Notes: generated by a model not told the origin, from the sequence alone. A stretch of 64,000 nt of DNA from Cryptomeria japonica (GCF_030272615.1 NC_081406.1:265329192-265393191), one strand, 5' to 3'. Positions 40,149-54,321 are shown, counted from the stretch's first letter. Made by a program: numbers and translations.

Positions 40149-43100
40149 GTTAATGTTTTATATGTTGGAATATCGATTATAATTTAGAGCAAACTTGCTA
40201 GTTGGTTGTAGTTTTATACTTCGGTTGTAGGAATATCAGATGAAACTCCTATAGGAGGTTTCATGGTTGGATTTTAATAAAAAATGGGATAATTAGCAAC
40301 ACTGGTTTTGGGGAGGGTGGTTATGCGTGATTGAATTTCAATTGTTGAATTTTTTTTTGAAGATGCATTGATCGAAGTCTTCTTTTTGTTAGTTTTAGCA
40401 GGAATTTTAGTGCACCATGCCTAGGGAGTTGCAAATAAAGGCGGTAGTATCCATGTGCCAAGGAGATTTTACTATTGTGTATAAAAGTTATGAAATAAAG
40501 GTAGGTGTGTGACAATATGTAAGAAATGAATTCTTGGATATCCGTCTACACTAAAACGAGATAACACTTCATAATATGTTTTAAAAGAAATGTAGGATGA
40601 AGTTTAGTAGGGATTATAGCGCATCAGGTTGAGGGGTACAATATAGTTTCTAGGTGGCAAGTGTCCATATTGTCCATGCTTCATGCTTACTGCCCAAGTA
40701 GGACTCCATGTTTTTATTAAGATTCTGACAGTTCTACATTATACCTGCAATTTGTTTGCGCAGAGTAATTTTTGTGGCTCCTCAAATACATTGTATACTT
40801 TTTGTTTTGTTTTTGAAGTTAGTTATCTTGGATCAAACTAATGCAATTTATATACTTTAAAATTAGAGTAGACCAGAACATTTTGAAAACTTGAGAAAGT
40901 TCTATATTAAATAAATGAATAGAATTAGCCCAAGTTGTTATATTTATCTCTTTTTAGCTGGCATAGAAGGGTAGTATAAAAATGTAGAGGGGTAGTGCAA
41001 TTTACAAGGTTTGTTAATTGTGGGTAAAAGTTGAGTGAATTTTTTTTAGTTATCTTCTAAGTGATTGGAGCTTTGGGTGTGAGCAAGCTTAACATTAGCT
41101 TATGGTTATTTGAAGTTCTTAATATAGCTATGTTTCTAGGAAAAAGTTGAAAAAAAAATTATTTTATTTTTTTTGTTTTTAAATATAGTATAATCTTCTA
41201 AGAAAAACCAGGAAAAAATGTTAAGTATATCGAAAAGAAGTAAGAATATAAAGAACATATAATACTTAGGCCTTGCATCCCTTCCTCGTGCCTTTTACAT
41301 ATCCTATTCCATTTCAGTTTTCTTGTCTCAATTTTTACTTTTCTCTTAACTAATTGTGTTTTGATGATTGTTGAACTAAAGCCATGGCAGTATATCTTCT
41401 TATTAAGACTTGTAGAAATCACGTCTTAATTTTTATAAACCAATCTAGCTACTACAAAAACATTTTGTTTGCCACACAAACATGGGATAGAATATGACAC
41501 CTTGGATGGGTAAGATTTTGATTAATCTTGTGTCCTATTTAACATAGTCTCGGTGGAGAAAATTTGGGCAATATTCTCTTATTGAAAATAATTCTTGATT
41601 AATAAGAGGTTTTTATGTATGGAAAGATGACACTAGCTTTTTGCGTCTCAAAATGTCTTTGAGTTTGTTTATCAAAATATTCATTTGCCCCTACTATTTA
41701 TGCAAGATGTCCTCTTTTCATAAGTACTTCATTTGGAGGTTCTTGTTCCCCTACAAAAATTGTATGGGGTGGTGTTGTGAACGCTTACCTAATCATGCCA
41801 CTTCACATCTATTCACTAATTGTGGTTGCATTGGAATTTCCACTAAAATATAATATTAAGAAGTGTATAAATATACTATTAAGAAGTGTACAAATATAAT
41901 ATTAAAAAGTGTACAAATATAGTGCTTATATAAGCAATTGAAAAATAAAATCTTTAAAAAAAAATTGAATTCAAAAGCGCATTAGATCCAATGTAACTTG
42001 AAAACTACAACACAAAAGGAATTAGAGAAACCAACTACTACAAAGTTCTAACATGATATGAAATGCCCAACAAAGATTTTCGTAAAATTGAGATCAATTT
42101 TGTTCTCTCTTTTTTGTCCGAAGTGTCTATCAACTTAAGGATTTGATCTTCAATAGATTTCAATTTGATAACCTTAATGCACACTGTGTCATTTGTTGAT
42201 ATGAATTTTTGGATAAGACCAACAAATATTATCCTCTACATTGCTTGAAGAATGGATTACCAAGTCATACTAAGAACATACTAAAACCATCTTTATCATA
42301 TTGCATTTTTTCAACACCATTTTCAGTTACCCAATTAGGAACTTCTTCATCTAGTTGCTTTTGATCATTTGAGAATGGAATGCTTCAAGTTGTAAATTTC
42401 TTTACTTCATTTGGGGCACTCGTCAATTTTGAAACTAACCTACAAAGAAATAAGAGCGATTGTGACCTTTTTGTAGAACCCAATGAGATCCCCTTTTTCA
42501 CCTTGTATAGCTTTATTTATTTTTTGCAAACAAGAACTAACTAAATTTTAAAAGAAAAAAACAACAATGGCCTAGACAAAAATTTAAGTGATTTAATATG
42601 GTGAGATATGGTACCAAACAAAACATACCACTAGTTCAATCTTGTCTTAGATCAATAAATTGATGTTGGTAAAAATAAATTCAAACAACCTAGCAAACGG
42701 ACATTGAGAAAACAAGTGAACAACATATTCAACATCACTAGACACGATAATTACTAAACTTAGAACCCACAATTAATCTTTAACCAATAACAACCACTTG
42801 AGGCAAGATTTCTTAGGCTCATGATGACACTATAAAATAACTTGCAAATTATTTCATCATAATAGGAGAGAAGGGAATATAAGCATTTGGTGAAGGCAAG
42901 TAAGGGGTTACATCCAACAACCTATTCAACATTTGCCTCTTAAGCAACTTCACAACAATCATTCAAAAAAGTGGGAGAGGGTCTAGTAGTATATTGAATT
43001 TAAGTATTTGTATATGTTCTCTTAGGATTCTTGGGTACCTATCTCCAAGATGATCTTAAGAAAAAATCCCATCCTTACCCATTATATTTTTTTGAGTTTA

Positions 43101-44990
43101 GAATCCCTTTAGAAAACCAAAATTTGTAGAACAACGTTTGATAAGAGAGACTTTATTTTTATCCTTAAGATTCCACCAAATAGACTTTGGAGGCTTGGAC
43201 ATAACCATCAACAAAAAAACTCTCCATTATGATCTTTCGTATATATTCTCACTAGATTCCAAGCCTTCCAAATAGAACTAAAAATTGTGTAGCCCTTAGG
43301 ATTGACTCTAAATGATCCAAACAAAATATCCTAAGAATGAAGGCCATTTCACCTATGGTTCTCTTTTGGTGTATTAGAACTCACATTATTTTTTATTAAC
43401 ACCTTGGCCTCATATCCTTCTAATGCACAAGTGATCTATTTAACATTTGGAGAAATTACCTACAGAAATAAGTTTTAAAGTTCCACACCCTATTTTCTTT
43501 GTGCTCTAGTGCAAAACTTTCACGACACAACATGTGCTTGTTGAGAACCTTTCTAATTAGATCACAATAAAATATTAACCACCACATCCATCTAGTCAAT
43601 ATGTGAAGACCAAACCAACTAATGTGAGTAATAGATTGTATAAGAGGATAAAATCTTCTAACATACTTCTAATCCACTAAGATTTGATAGAAGTTGACAT
43701 GGCCATTTATATACTTTCTTAGAAACCTTATTCATTACCCATCTCATGTTTTTCAAAATAAGCGAGCATAGAAAATGGAATCTAAACATGAGGGACCACT
43801 TTGCATCCAATTTCTTGTTTGAAATCAAGTTGGAGGAGAGACATTGATTCAAAATCAAGGATTTACTCACAATTTTGGAGCTAGATGTAAGGCAATAACT
43901 AGTCTTCTATCTATGCTATCAAATCATCTTTACCACAGGCTAGAAATAAGGAAGCATTGAAACCATCACACGGGAACCTAAATAATAATCTTTAAGAAAG
44001 TAGTGGATGGATCCAAATATAATAAAAACTAAATAGGAGCAAGATGACACCCCTTTCTAATAGAAATTTGAGAAGATGAATGCAAAAATTGCCCATTTAC
44101 TCTAACTTAGGTCAAAGCATCCTTAAAGAACATTACCACAAACATCTAGAAAGTTTCAACAAAATATAGAGCCCTCAAATTTAGGAAAATAAATTGCCAC
44201 AAATCTCGCCATAAGATTTTTTAAAGTCGATGAGATCTAATTCAAGAGTGCAAAATAATTTGACGTAAGAACTCTACTCTCAATACGATGCCACTAGAAA
44301 TATTTTATAAGAAATTGGTCTTCAAATTTTTATTTGGTTGGTGTCACACCCTTTGGGCAAGAGTATGATAATATCTTTACTTATAACCTTTCTTGGTGTT
44401 GCTATAACAACCACCTCTTTATGGACATCTAACAATAAGTGATAGTCCAATATTTTTGTTGCTTACATGAAATTATGTTAGGACTAGATGATATTCATCT
44501 TGAAATCCTATGACCAATGCACTTCTTTTATTATATTAATTGTCAAATAATTTAATGTGTTGACGGTAACTTGGATGCATCACTTGAGGTAAATTTAGTT
44601 AGTATTCCTAATGAAAGAATATGTTTTGAGGTGGCATTGAATATGGTCCATTGGGGTTCGTTTGTTACTACTTGTCCTTAGTAGAAAAGTATTTATGACA
44701 ACAATAGTAGCTATATTAGATTTTATGACATGTAGGAGCACCTTTTGAATGTATGATGATTATGACAAGTTATGAACAATTACTTACAATATGAGAATTA
44801 CATATTATTTCAAGAGATTCAACATTAGGGTGGGTCTGAAATTTGTTCCCTCACATGTGTGAGCTATGTTTGGACTTGAATAAGAAATTTGGGTGCTTAA
44901 AATAGGTGCATGGTGTTAGCGTTCGATTTAGATTACCATTTATGGTATCTTGTATCATGTTTGCTTAAATTTTGATGCCTTTGGATAATG
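40149..44990. other. Gene-poor intergenic stretch
   Basis: Mostly AT-rich with no supported gene. At 41855-41935 a ~24-bp motif (ATTAAGAAGTGTACAAATAT) is repeated four times. From 42050 to 44300 the minus strand shows scattered coding-like fragments such as the 70-residue frame at 43658-43870, separated by many stops. This could be a very old LINE or other retroelement, but I cannot identify a catalytic motif. Confidence 0.4.
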
Positions 44991-45029
44991 TTTATTAAGT
45001 CTTGTAGGTAGTATCATTTTGCTTTAGGA

Positions 45030-45065
45030 GTGTTGCTAATTTGAAGGGGGATGCTATGTTGATGT
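45030..45065 (+). promoter_or_regulatory. Possible polypurine tract and LTR start at the left edge of the tandem array
   Basis: AATTTGAAGGGGGATGCTA is followed by TGTTGATG, the usual look of a polypurine tract before an LTR. If real, the array would begin inside a plus-strand LTR, in conflict with the minus-strand TATA boxes. Confidence 0.25.
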
Positions 45066-48000
45066 ACCCTGTCCTTTGAGATTAATGCAACTATCTTTGG
45101 TGGTGGGCTTTCTCCATGAATATTGGTGCTCTACAATATTGCATGTTTTATTACTTCAGTGTTATTTTTGTTTCCATACATTCTCTATCGTTATTAAATA
45201 GATTTTTAAGCATTTAGGTTTAATAGCTTTCATTATATTTGTACTTAAATTATCAATAAATTCAATTGTGATGACATTGCATTTGAAAGCTGTTGGTGGT
45301 GTTTTGATGCACTATCAAACACAAAATAAAGTATTGAATACTCTATCCTCTCTTGAGTAAAGACTCTCAAATGCTAAAGATTCGCATAAGGATCACTTGA
45401 GATGACTTCAAGGTTGTTTTATGTCAGGTTTTGACTTGTTGGATAACTTCAATGGTTTATGATGTGATTTTGTTGGTAACACAAGGCAGAATTACGTTGA
45501 ATGCCTGAATTGCATTGGATATCATTGGAACATGGGATTTCACTTGATGTTGAAAAAAGGATAAAAGATAAGGGTTGAGAAGGCTATTCTAACTCTAGGA
45601 ATGTAAGAGCGATAAACGATCTTTGATGAAATTCAACTGAGTCTTGCTTTCACATGCTATGAACATCTCCACAAGGAAAGTGTGATATTCTAAGAATCAC
45701 TTTATGATTTTCAAATCATCACTACAATCATGGACACTATCAAGATGCATATCAATGAAGAATGATAATTGAAGTTAAGCTTTGGCTAAATGATTCCAGT
45801 TGACCATGCAAGGCAAGTTTGCAATCAACAAACTGCTAGTAGTATGGATATACGAGTTTCACCATTGATCATGCACAAAGTTCTTCCATTCATCTAAACA
45901 ACATGAAAACCAAATTGAGAAGTGGAGATAATGCAAATTGTTGAATCAACACATAGAATTCACCTATCTTCAATGAAGTTTACATATCTTTTGCAACAAT
46001 GTCTTGACAACAATCTTTGCCTTCTCTTTGTACTCTTCTCTAATTGCTATTTGCTTCTTATTGATCAACTATTCACAATTCACTATTTGCTACTAACCTT
46101 ACAAATGAAGAAGTGGAGCCTTATATAGTGCTCTTATTACATTTTAGTGGCTTAGATCAATTTGTGATCAATGACCAAGATCAAAAGATAGAAACCCTAA
46201 TTAGGGTTTGTTGAACCCATTACAAAGCGATTAATGCTTGACCAATGATACAATTACATTTTAGGGGACACATGTCCTTTGAAAATTCAACCAATGGTTG
46301 GCGATGGTAGGTACATTGATTCTTGTGCCCACATGAGGTAGTTATCTTCTTTTGATGAATGATCTAAGTACATAGAATCTAGATGCCTTTTCATGAAATG
46401 ACATGATTGGATAAATGATGACTAGGTGCCACCTCATCTTGCTCCTTGTAACTCATCACAAGTTGAATTGAACAAAGCATATCTCTTGATACTCAACATG
46501 TCCAAGCTCCTGATGTGTTGATGGTTATTACTCCTCATGCTGATTACTTGCATTAGACCCTGTCATTGCCTTGGACGTGTTGTTCTTCTTGCACTCCTCT
46601 GTCTGTCTACCTATACTAACAATGACTCTTGGATTTCTGAAAGAAATTCAAGATTGTGAAAATTTCATCCTTTAATGCTTGATATTGATTGCTATTAGTT
46701 GCTTTCCATCCGATGTTGCTTTTGGTGAAGATCCCATCCTTTGAGATTAATGCAACTATCTTTGGTGGTGGGCTTTCTCCATGTATATTGGTGCTCTACA
46801 ATATTGCATGTTTTATTACTTCAATGTCATTTTTGTTTCCATACATTCTCTATCATTATTAAATAAATTTTTAAGCATTTAGGTTTAATAGCTTTCATTA
46901 TATTTGTACTTAAATTATCAATAAATTCAATTGTGATGACATTGAATTTGGAAGCTGTTGATGGTGTTTGATGCACTATCAAATACAAAATAAAGTATTG
47001 GATATTCTATCCTCTCTTGAGTAAAGACTCTCAAATGCTAAAGATTTGCATAAGGATCACTTGAGATGACTTCAAGGTTCTTTTATGTCAGGTTTTGACT
47101 TGTTGGATAACTTCAATGTTTTATGATGTGATTTTGCTGGCAACACAAGGCAGACTTACGTTGAATGCCTGAATTACATTGGATATCACTGGAACATGGG
47201 ATTTCACTTGATGTTGAAAAAAGGAGAAAAGATAAGGGTTGAGAAGGCTATTCTATTTCTAGGAATGTAAGAGCGACAAACGATCTTTGATGAAATTCAA
47301 CTGAGTCTTGCTTTGACATGCTATGAACATCTCCACAAGGCTAGTGTGATCTTCTAAGAATAGTTTTATGATTTTCAAATCATCACTACAATTATGGACA
47401 CCATCAAGTTGATGCATATCAACGAAGAATGATAATTGAAGTTAAGCTTTGGCTAAATGATTCCAGTTGACCATGCAAGGCAAGTTTGCAATCAATAAAC
47501 TGCTAGTAGTATGGATATACAAATCTCACCATTGATCATGCACAAAGTTCTTCCATTCATCTAAACAACATGAAAACCAAATTGAGAAGTGGAGATAATG
47601 CAAATTGTTGAATCAACACATAGAATTCACCATATCTTCAATGAAGTTTACATGTCTTGGCAACAATCTTTGCCTTCTCTTCTTACTCTTCTCTAATTGC
47701 TATTTGCTTCTTATTGATCAACTATTCACTATTCGCTATTCGCTATTAACCTTACAAATGAAGAAGTGGAGCCTTATATAGTGCTCTTATTACATTTCAG
47801 TGACTTAGATCAATTTGAGATCAATGACCAAGATCAAAAGACAGAAACCCTAATTAGGGTTTGTTGAACCCATTACAAAGCATTTAATACTTGATCAATG
47901 ATATAATTACATTTTAGGGGATATATGTCCTTTGAAAATTCAACCAATGGTTGGTGATGGTAGGTACATCGATTCTTGTGCCCACATGAGGTAGTTATCT

Positions 48001-51000
48001 TCTTTTGATGAATGGTCTAAGTACATCAAATCTAGACGCCTTTTCATGAAATGATATGATTGGATAAATGATGACTAGGTGCCACCTCATCTCGCTCCTT
48101 GTAACTCATCACAAGTTGAATTGAACAAAGCATATCTCTTGATACTCAACATGTCCAAGCTCCTGATGTGTTGATGGTTATTACTCCTCACGTTGATTAC
48201 TTGCATCAGACCCTGTCATTGCCTTGGACGCGTTGTTCTTCTTGCACTCCTCTATCTGTTTGGCTATACTGACAATGATTCTTGGATTTTTGAAGGAAAT
48301 TCAAGATTGTGAAAATTTCATCCTTGAATGCTTGATGTTGATTGCTATCAGTTGCTTTCCATCCAATGTTGCTTTTGGTGAAGACCCCGTCCTTTGAGAT
48401 TAATGCAACTATCTTTGGTGGTGGGCTTTCTCCATGTATATTGGTGCTCTACAATATTGCATGTTTTATTACTTCAGTGTTATTTTTGTTTCCATACAAT
48501 CTCTATCATTATTAAATAGATTTTTAAGCATTTAGGTTTAATAGCTTTCATTATATTTGTACTTAAATTATCAATAAATTCAATTGTGATGACATTGAAT
48601 TTGGAAGCTGTTGATGGTGTTTTGATGCACTATCAAACACAAAATAAAGTTTTGAATACTCTATCCTCTCTTGAGTAAAGAGTCTCAAATGCTAAAGATT
48701 CGCATAAGGATCACTTGAGATGACTTCAAGGTTCTTTTATGTCAGGTTTTGACTTGTTGGATAACTTCAATGATTTATGATGTGATTTTGCTGGTAACAC
48801 AAGGCAGACTTACGTATGCCTGAATTGCATTGGATATCACTGGAACATGGGATTTCACTTGATATTGAAAAAAGGACAAAAGATAAGGGTTGAGAAGGCT
48901 ATTCTAACTCTAGGAATGTAAGAGCGACAAACGATCTTTGATGAAATTCAACCGAGTCTTGCTTTGACATGCTATGAACATCTCCACAAGACTAGTGTGA
49001 TATTCTAAGAATTGCTTTATGATTTTGAAATTATCACTACAATCATGGACACCATCAAGTTGATGCATATCAATGAAGAATGATAATTGAAGTTAAGCTT
49101 TGGCTAAATGATTCCAGTTGACCATGCAAGGCAAGTTTGCAATCAACAAACTGCTAGTAGTATGGATGTACGAGTTTCACCATTGATCATGCACAAAGTT
49201 CTTCCATTCATCTAAACAACATGAAAATCAAATTGAGAAGTGGAGATAATGCAAATTGTTGAATCAACACATAGTATTCACCATATCTTCAATGAAGTTT
49301 ACATGTCTTTTGCAACAATGTCTTGGCAACAATGTTTGCCATCTCTTCCTACTCTTGTCTAATTGCTATTTGCTTCTTATTGATCGACTATTCACTATTC
49401 ACTATTAGCTATTAACCTTACAAATGAAGAAGTGGAGCCTTATATAGTGCTCTTATTACATTTCAGTGGCTTAGATCAATTTGAGATCAATGACGAAGAT
49501 CAAAAGATGGAAACCCTAATTAGGGTTTGTTGAACCCATTACAAAGCATTTAATGCTTGACCAATGATACGATTACATTTTAGGGGACACATGTCCTTTG
49601 CAACAATGTCTTGACAACAATCTTTGCCATCTCTTCCTACTCTTGTCTAATTGCTATTTGCTTCTTATTGATTGACTATTCACTATTCACTATTTGCTAT
49701 TAACCTTACAAATGAAGAAGTGGAGTCTTATATAGTGCTCTTATTACATTTCAGTGGCTTAGATCAATTTGAGATCAATGACGAAGATCAAAAGATGGAA
49801 ACCCTAATTAGGGTTTGTTGAACCCATTACAAAGCATTTAATGCTTGACCAATGATACAATTACATTTTAGGGGACACATGTCCTTTGAAAATTCAACCA
49901 ATGGTTGGCGATGGTAGGTACATTGATTCTTGTGCCCACATGAGGTAGTTATCTTCTTTTGATGAATGATCTAAGTACATTGAATCTAGACGCCTTTTCA
50001 TGAAATGACATGATTGGATAAATGATGACTAGGTGCCACCTCATCTCGCTCCTTGTAACTCATCACAAATTGAATTGAAGAAAGCTTATCTCTTGATACT
50101 CAACATGTCCAAGCTCCTGATGTGTTGATGGTTATTACTCCTCATGCTGATTACTTGCATGAGACCCTAACATTGCCTTGGACACGTTCTTCTTCTTGCA
50201 CTCCTCTGTCTGTCTGGCTATACTAACAATGATTCTTGGATTTCTGAAGGAAATTCAAGATTGTGAAAATTTCATCCTTGAATTCTTGATGTTGATTTCT
50301 ATCAATTGCTTTCCATCCGATGTTTCTTTTGGTGAAGACCATGTCCTTTGAGATTAATGCAACTATCTTTGGTGGTTGGCTTTCTCCATGTATATTGGTG
50401 TTCTACAATATTGTATGTTTTATTACTTCAGTGTCATTTTTGTTTCCATACATTCTCTATCATTATTAAATAGATTTTTAAGCATTTAGGTTTAATAGCT
50501 TTCATTATATTTGTACTTAAATTATCAATAAATTCAATTGTGATGACATTGAATTTGGAAGCCGTTGATGGTGTTTTGATGCACTATCAAACACAAAATA
50601 AAGTATTGAATACTCTATCCTCTCTTGAGTAAAGACTCTCAAATACTAAAGATTTGCATAAGGATCACTTGAGATGACTTCAAGGTTGTTTTATGTCAAG
50701 TTTTGACTTGTTGGATAACTTCAATGGTTTATGATGTGATTTTGCTAGTAACACAAGCAGACTTATGTTGAATGCCTGAATTGCATTGGATATCACTGGA
50801 ACATGGGATTTCACTTGATGTTGAAAAAAGGACAAAAGATAAGGGTTGAGACGGCTATTCTAACTCTAGGAATGTAAGAGCGACAAATGATCTTTGATGA
50901 AATTCAACTGAGTCTTGCTTTGACATGCTATGAACATCTCCACAAGGCTAGTGTGATCTTCTAAGAATAGCTTTATGAATTTCAAATCATCACTACAATC

Positions 51001-53653
51001 ATGAACACCATCAAGTTGATGCATATCAATGAAGAATGATAATTGAAGTTAAGCTTTGGCTAAATGATTCCAGTTGACCATGCAAGGCAAGTTTGCAATC
51101 AACAAACTGCTAGTAATATGGATATACGAGTTTCACCAGTGATCACGCACAAAGTTCTTCCATTCATCTAAACAACATGAAAACCAAATTGAGAAGTGGA
51201 GATAATGAAAATTGTTGAATCAACACATAGAATTCACCATATCTTCAATGAAGTTTACATGTCTTTTGCAACAATGTCTTGGCAACAATCTTTGCCTTCT
51301 CTTCCTACTCTTCTCTAATTGCTATTTGCTTCTTATTGATCAACTATTCAGTATTCGCTATTCACTATTAACCTTACAAATCAAGAAGTGGAGCCTTATA
51401 TAGTGCTATTATTGCATTTCAGTGGCTTAGATCAATTTGAGATCAATGACCAAGATCAAAAGATAGAAACCCTAATTAGGGTTTGTTGAACGCATTACAA
51501 AGCATTTAATGCTTGACCAATGATACAATTACATTTTAGGGGACACATGTCCTTTGAAAATTCAACCAATGGTTGGTGATGGTAGTTACATCGATTATTG
51601 TGCCCACATGAGGTAGTTATCTTCTTTTGATGAATGATCTAAGTACATTGAATCTAGACGCCTTTTCATGAAATGACATGATTGGATAAATGATGACTAG
51701 GTGCCACCTCATCTCGCTCCTTGTAACTCATCACAAGTTGAATTGAACAAAGCATATCTCTTGATACTCAACATGTCCAAGCTCCTGATGTGTTGATGGT
51801 TATTACTCCTCATGCTGATTACTTGCATTAGACCCTGTCATTGCCTTGGACGCATTGTTCTTCTTGCACTCCTCTGTTTGTTTGGCTATACTGACAATGA
51901 TTCTTGGATTTCTGAAGGAAATTCGAGATTGTGAAAATTTCATCCTTGAATGGTTGATGTTGATTGCTATCAGTTGCTTTCCATCCGATGTTGCTTTTGG
52001 TGAAGACCCTGTCCTTTGAGATTAATGTAACTATGTTTGGTGGTGGGCTTTCTCCATGTATATTGGTGCTCTACAATATTGCATGTTTTATTACTTCAGT
52101 GTCATTTTGTTTCCATACATTCTCTATCATTATTAAATAGATTTTTAAGCATTTAGGTTTAATAGCTTTCATTGTATTTGTACTTAAATTATCAATAAAT
52201 TCAATTGTGATGACATTGAATTTGGAAGCTATTGATGGTGTTTTGATGCACTATCAAACACAAAATAAAGTGTTGAATACTCTATCCTCTCTTGATTAAA
52301 GAATCTCAAATGCTAAAGATTCACATAAGGATCACTTGAGATGACTTCAAGGTTCTTTTATGTCAGGTTTTGACTTGTTGGATAACTTCAATGGTTTATG
52401 ATGTGATTTTGCTGGTAACATAAGGCAGACTTAGGTTGAATGCTTGAATTGCATTGGATATCACTGGAACATGGGATTTCACTTGATGTTGAAAAAAGTA
52501 CAAAAGATAAGGGTTGAGAAGGCTATTCTAACTTTAGGAATGTAAGAGCGACAAACGATCTTTGATGAAATTCAACTAAGTCTTGCTTTGACATGCTAGT
52601 AACATCTCCAAAAGGCTAGTGTGATATTCTAAGAATAGCTTTATGATTTTCAAATCATCACTACGATCATGGACATAATCAAGTTGATGCATATCAATGA
52701 AGAATGATAATTGAAGTTAAGCTTTGGCTAAATGATTCCTGTTGACCATGCAAGGCAAGTTTGCAATCAAGAAACTGCTAGTAGTATGGATATACGAGTT
52801 TCACCATTGATCATGCACAAAGTTTTTCCATTCATCTAAACATCATGAAAATCGAATTGAGAAGTGGAGATAATGCAAATTGTTGAATCAACACATAGAA
52901 TTCACCATATCTTCAATGAAGTTTACATGTCTTTTGCAACAATCTTTGCCTTCTCTTCCTACTCTTCTCTAATTGCTATTTGCTTCTTATTGATCAACTA
53001 TTCACTATTCGCTATTAACCTTACAAATGAAGAAGTGGAGCCTTATATAGTGCTCTTATTACATTTCAGTGACTTAGATCAATTTGAGATCAATGACCAA
53101 GATCAAAAGACAGAAACCCTAATTAGTGTTTGTTGAACCCATTACAAAGCATTTAATACTTGATCAATGATACAATTACATTTTTGGGGACACATGTCCT
53201 TTGAAAATTCAACCAATGGTTGGTGATAGTAGGTACATCGATTCTTGTGCCCACATGAGGTAGTTCTTCTTTTGATGAATGATCTAAGTACATCAAATCT
53301 AGATGCCTTTTCATGAAATGATATGAATGGATAAATGATGACTAGGTGCCACCTCATCTTGCTCCTTGTAACTCATCACAAGTTGAATTGAACAAAGCAT
53401 ATCTCTTGATACTCAACATGTCCAAGCTCCTGATGTGTTGATGGTTATTACTCCTCATGCTGATTACTTGCATCAGACCCTGTCATTGCCTTGGACGCAT
53501 TTTTCTTCTTGCACTCCTCTGTCTGTCTGGCTATACTGACAATGATTCTTGGATTTCTGAAGGAAATTCAAGATTGTGAAAATTTCATCCTTGAATGCTT
53601 GATGTTGATTGCTATCAGTTGCTTTCCATCCGATGTTGCTTTTGGTGAAGATC
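45066..53653 (-). repeat. Five-copy tandem array of a ~1.65 kb promoter-bearing unit
   Basis: Using GTCCTTTGAGATTAATGC or its close variants as phase marker, units begin at 45071, 46737, 48389, 50343 and 52011 and the last ends near 53653. Lengths are 1666, 1652, 1954, 1668 and ~1642 bp. Identity is high throughout (by eye well above 90%). Each unit has a minus-strand TATA box GCACTATATAAGGC about 600 bases in from its right end (for example 46121, 47774, 49438, 51397, 53043), preceded by AACCCTAATTAGGGTTT. The TATA box plus the absence of coding suggests LTR-derived units, but I find no primer-binding site. Small frames (45922, 51212, 52864) are the same stretch in different copies and are not genes. 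Confidence 0.9.
49312..49887 (-). repeat. 288-bp duplication of the promoter region inside array unit 3
   Basis: 49312-49599 is repeated at 49600-49887, giving this unit two TATA boxes and its extra ~290 bp. The junction CCTTTGCAACAATG matches TTTTGCAACAATG at the other end, so a few bases of homology lie at the breakpoint. Confidence 0.92.
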
Positions 53654-53679
53654 TTGTCTTGTCTATACTTGATCCTCAT
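53473..53679 (-). other. Open segment shared by the array units and the flanking gene
   Basis: The minus frame at 53679-53473 (contains NIGWKATDSNQHQ, EIFTILNFLQ) straddles the right end of the array. The same stretch occurs at the end of each unit with scattered changes. It lies 3' of the frameshifted gene at 54321-53796 and may be its former C-terminal part, copied along with the array. Function unknown. Confidence 0.35.
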
Positions 53680-53795
53680 CGTTCCTTGAAGTGCACATTG
53701 CGCCTGGAATGACTCCTATCCCAGCCTGGTGTGAGCTTGTGACTCGGTGATGCAATGTCTTCCTTGGTCCTTGTCTTTGCTTGGGATGGATAGTG

Positions 53796-54321
53796 TCACT
53801 GCCTTAAACAAATTGTGTCATTGTCTAGGACGCCTTGTTCGAGCTTGTGACTTGACGTGATGCAATATCTTCCTTCTTGATGAGAGCTCACCTTGCTCTT
53901 CGATAACCAATACTTGTTGACTATCCGATCATTGTCATAGACGACCTTCGTGCTGTCACAACTTTTGTATATTATTTTCGTGAATTGAGGTATATGAAAT
54001 GCTTCGCGGATTGCTTCCTCGGAGAGATAAGCTATCTCTCTCCCATCTGGTGCAGTAATTACTCTTCTATTGGGATCATAATGTCTCGCGCATTCAACGA
54101 TAAGTTCGTTGAATTGCACTGCTAAAGGGAAGTCAATTGCCTTGACGATGCCAGTTTCAATCATTGCTCTTGGACATCCTATTGGTCTGGTGGTGTAAAG
54201 CATGGCTTTTAACGCGCCCAAGGTTGGTGTCGCCTACATTGCCCCAATATGGCGTGATCTTTGACTCCACAGTGATGTTCTTCGAGTCCTCCTTGATGAG
54301 TGCTTGTCGTGATCTTGCCAT
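53796..54321 (-). pseudogene. Unrecognised gene, broken by one frameshift
   Basis: An ATG at 54321 opens a frame beginning MARSRQALIKED that runs to about 54222. The frame then shifts by one base, and 54221-53796 continues with a well-behaved protein-like sequence (FNELIVECARHYDPNRR, ITAPDGREIAYLSEEAIREA, FHIPQF) to a stop at 53796. Codon use and residue mix look like real coding, unlike the surrounding DNA. The start follows a TTCTTGCAG that could be a splice acceptor. I do not recognise the family; a gag-like protein of a plant retroelement is possible because a TATA-bearing repeat array follows directly downstream on the same strand. The frameshift lies at CCTTGGGCG and could be a recent mutation or a programmed site. 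Confidence 0.5.

Noticed and set aside
42000-44350. Possible LINE on the minus strand
   Set aside because: Some fragments look coding-like, but I find no RT or endonuclease motif, so I list it only as unassigned DNA.
45922-46128. Small plus-strand frames in the array (also 51212-51403, 52864-53136)
   Set aside because: They are the same stretch in different units, differ by frameshifts and stops, and lie on the strand opposite the TATA box without recognisable domain.
46185-46215. AAACCCTAATTAGGGTTT telomere-like words in each array unit
   Set aside because: Only one inverted pair of telomere-type heptamers per unit; too short for interstitial telomere. It may be a promoter motif.
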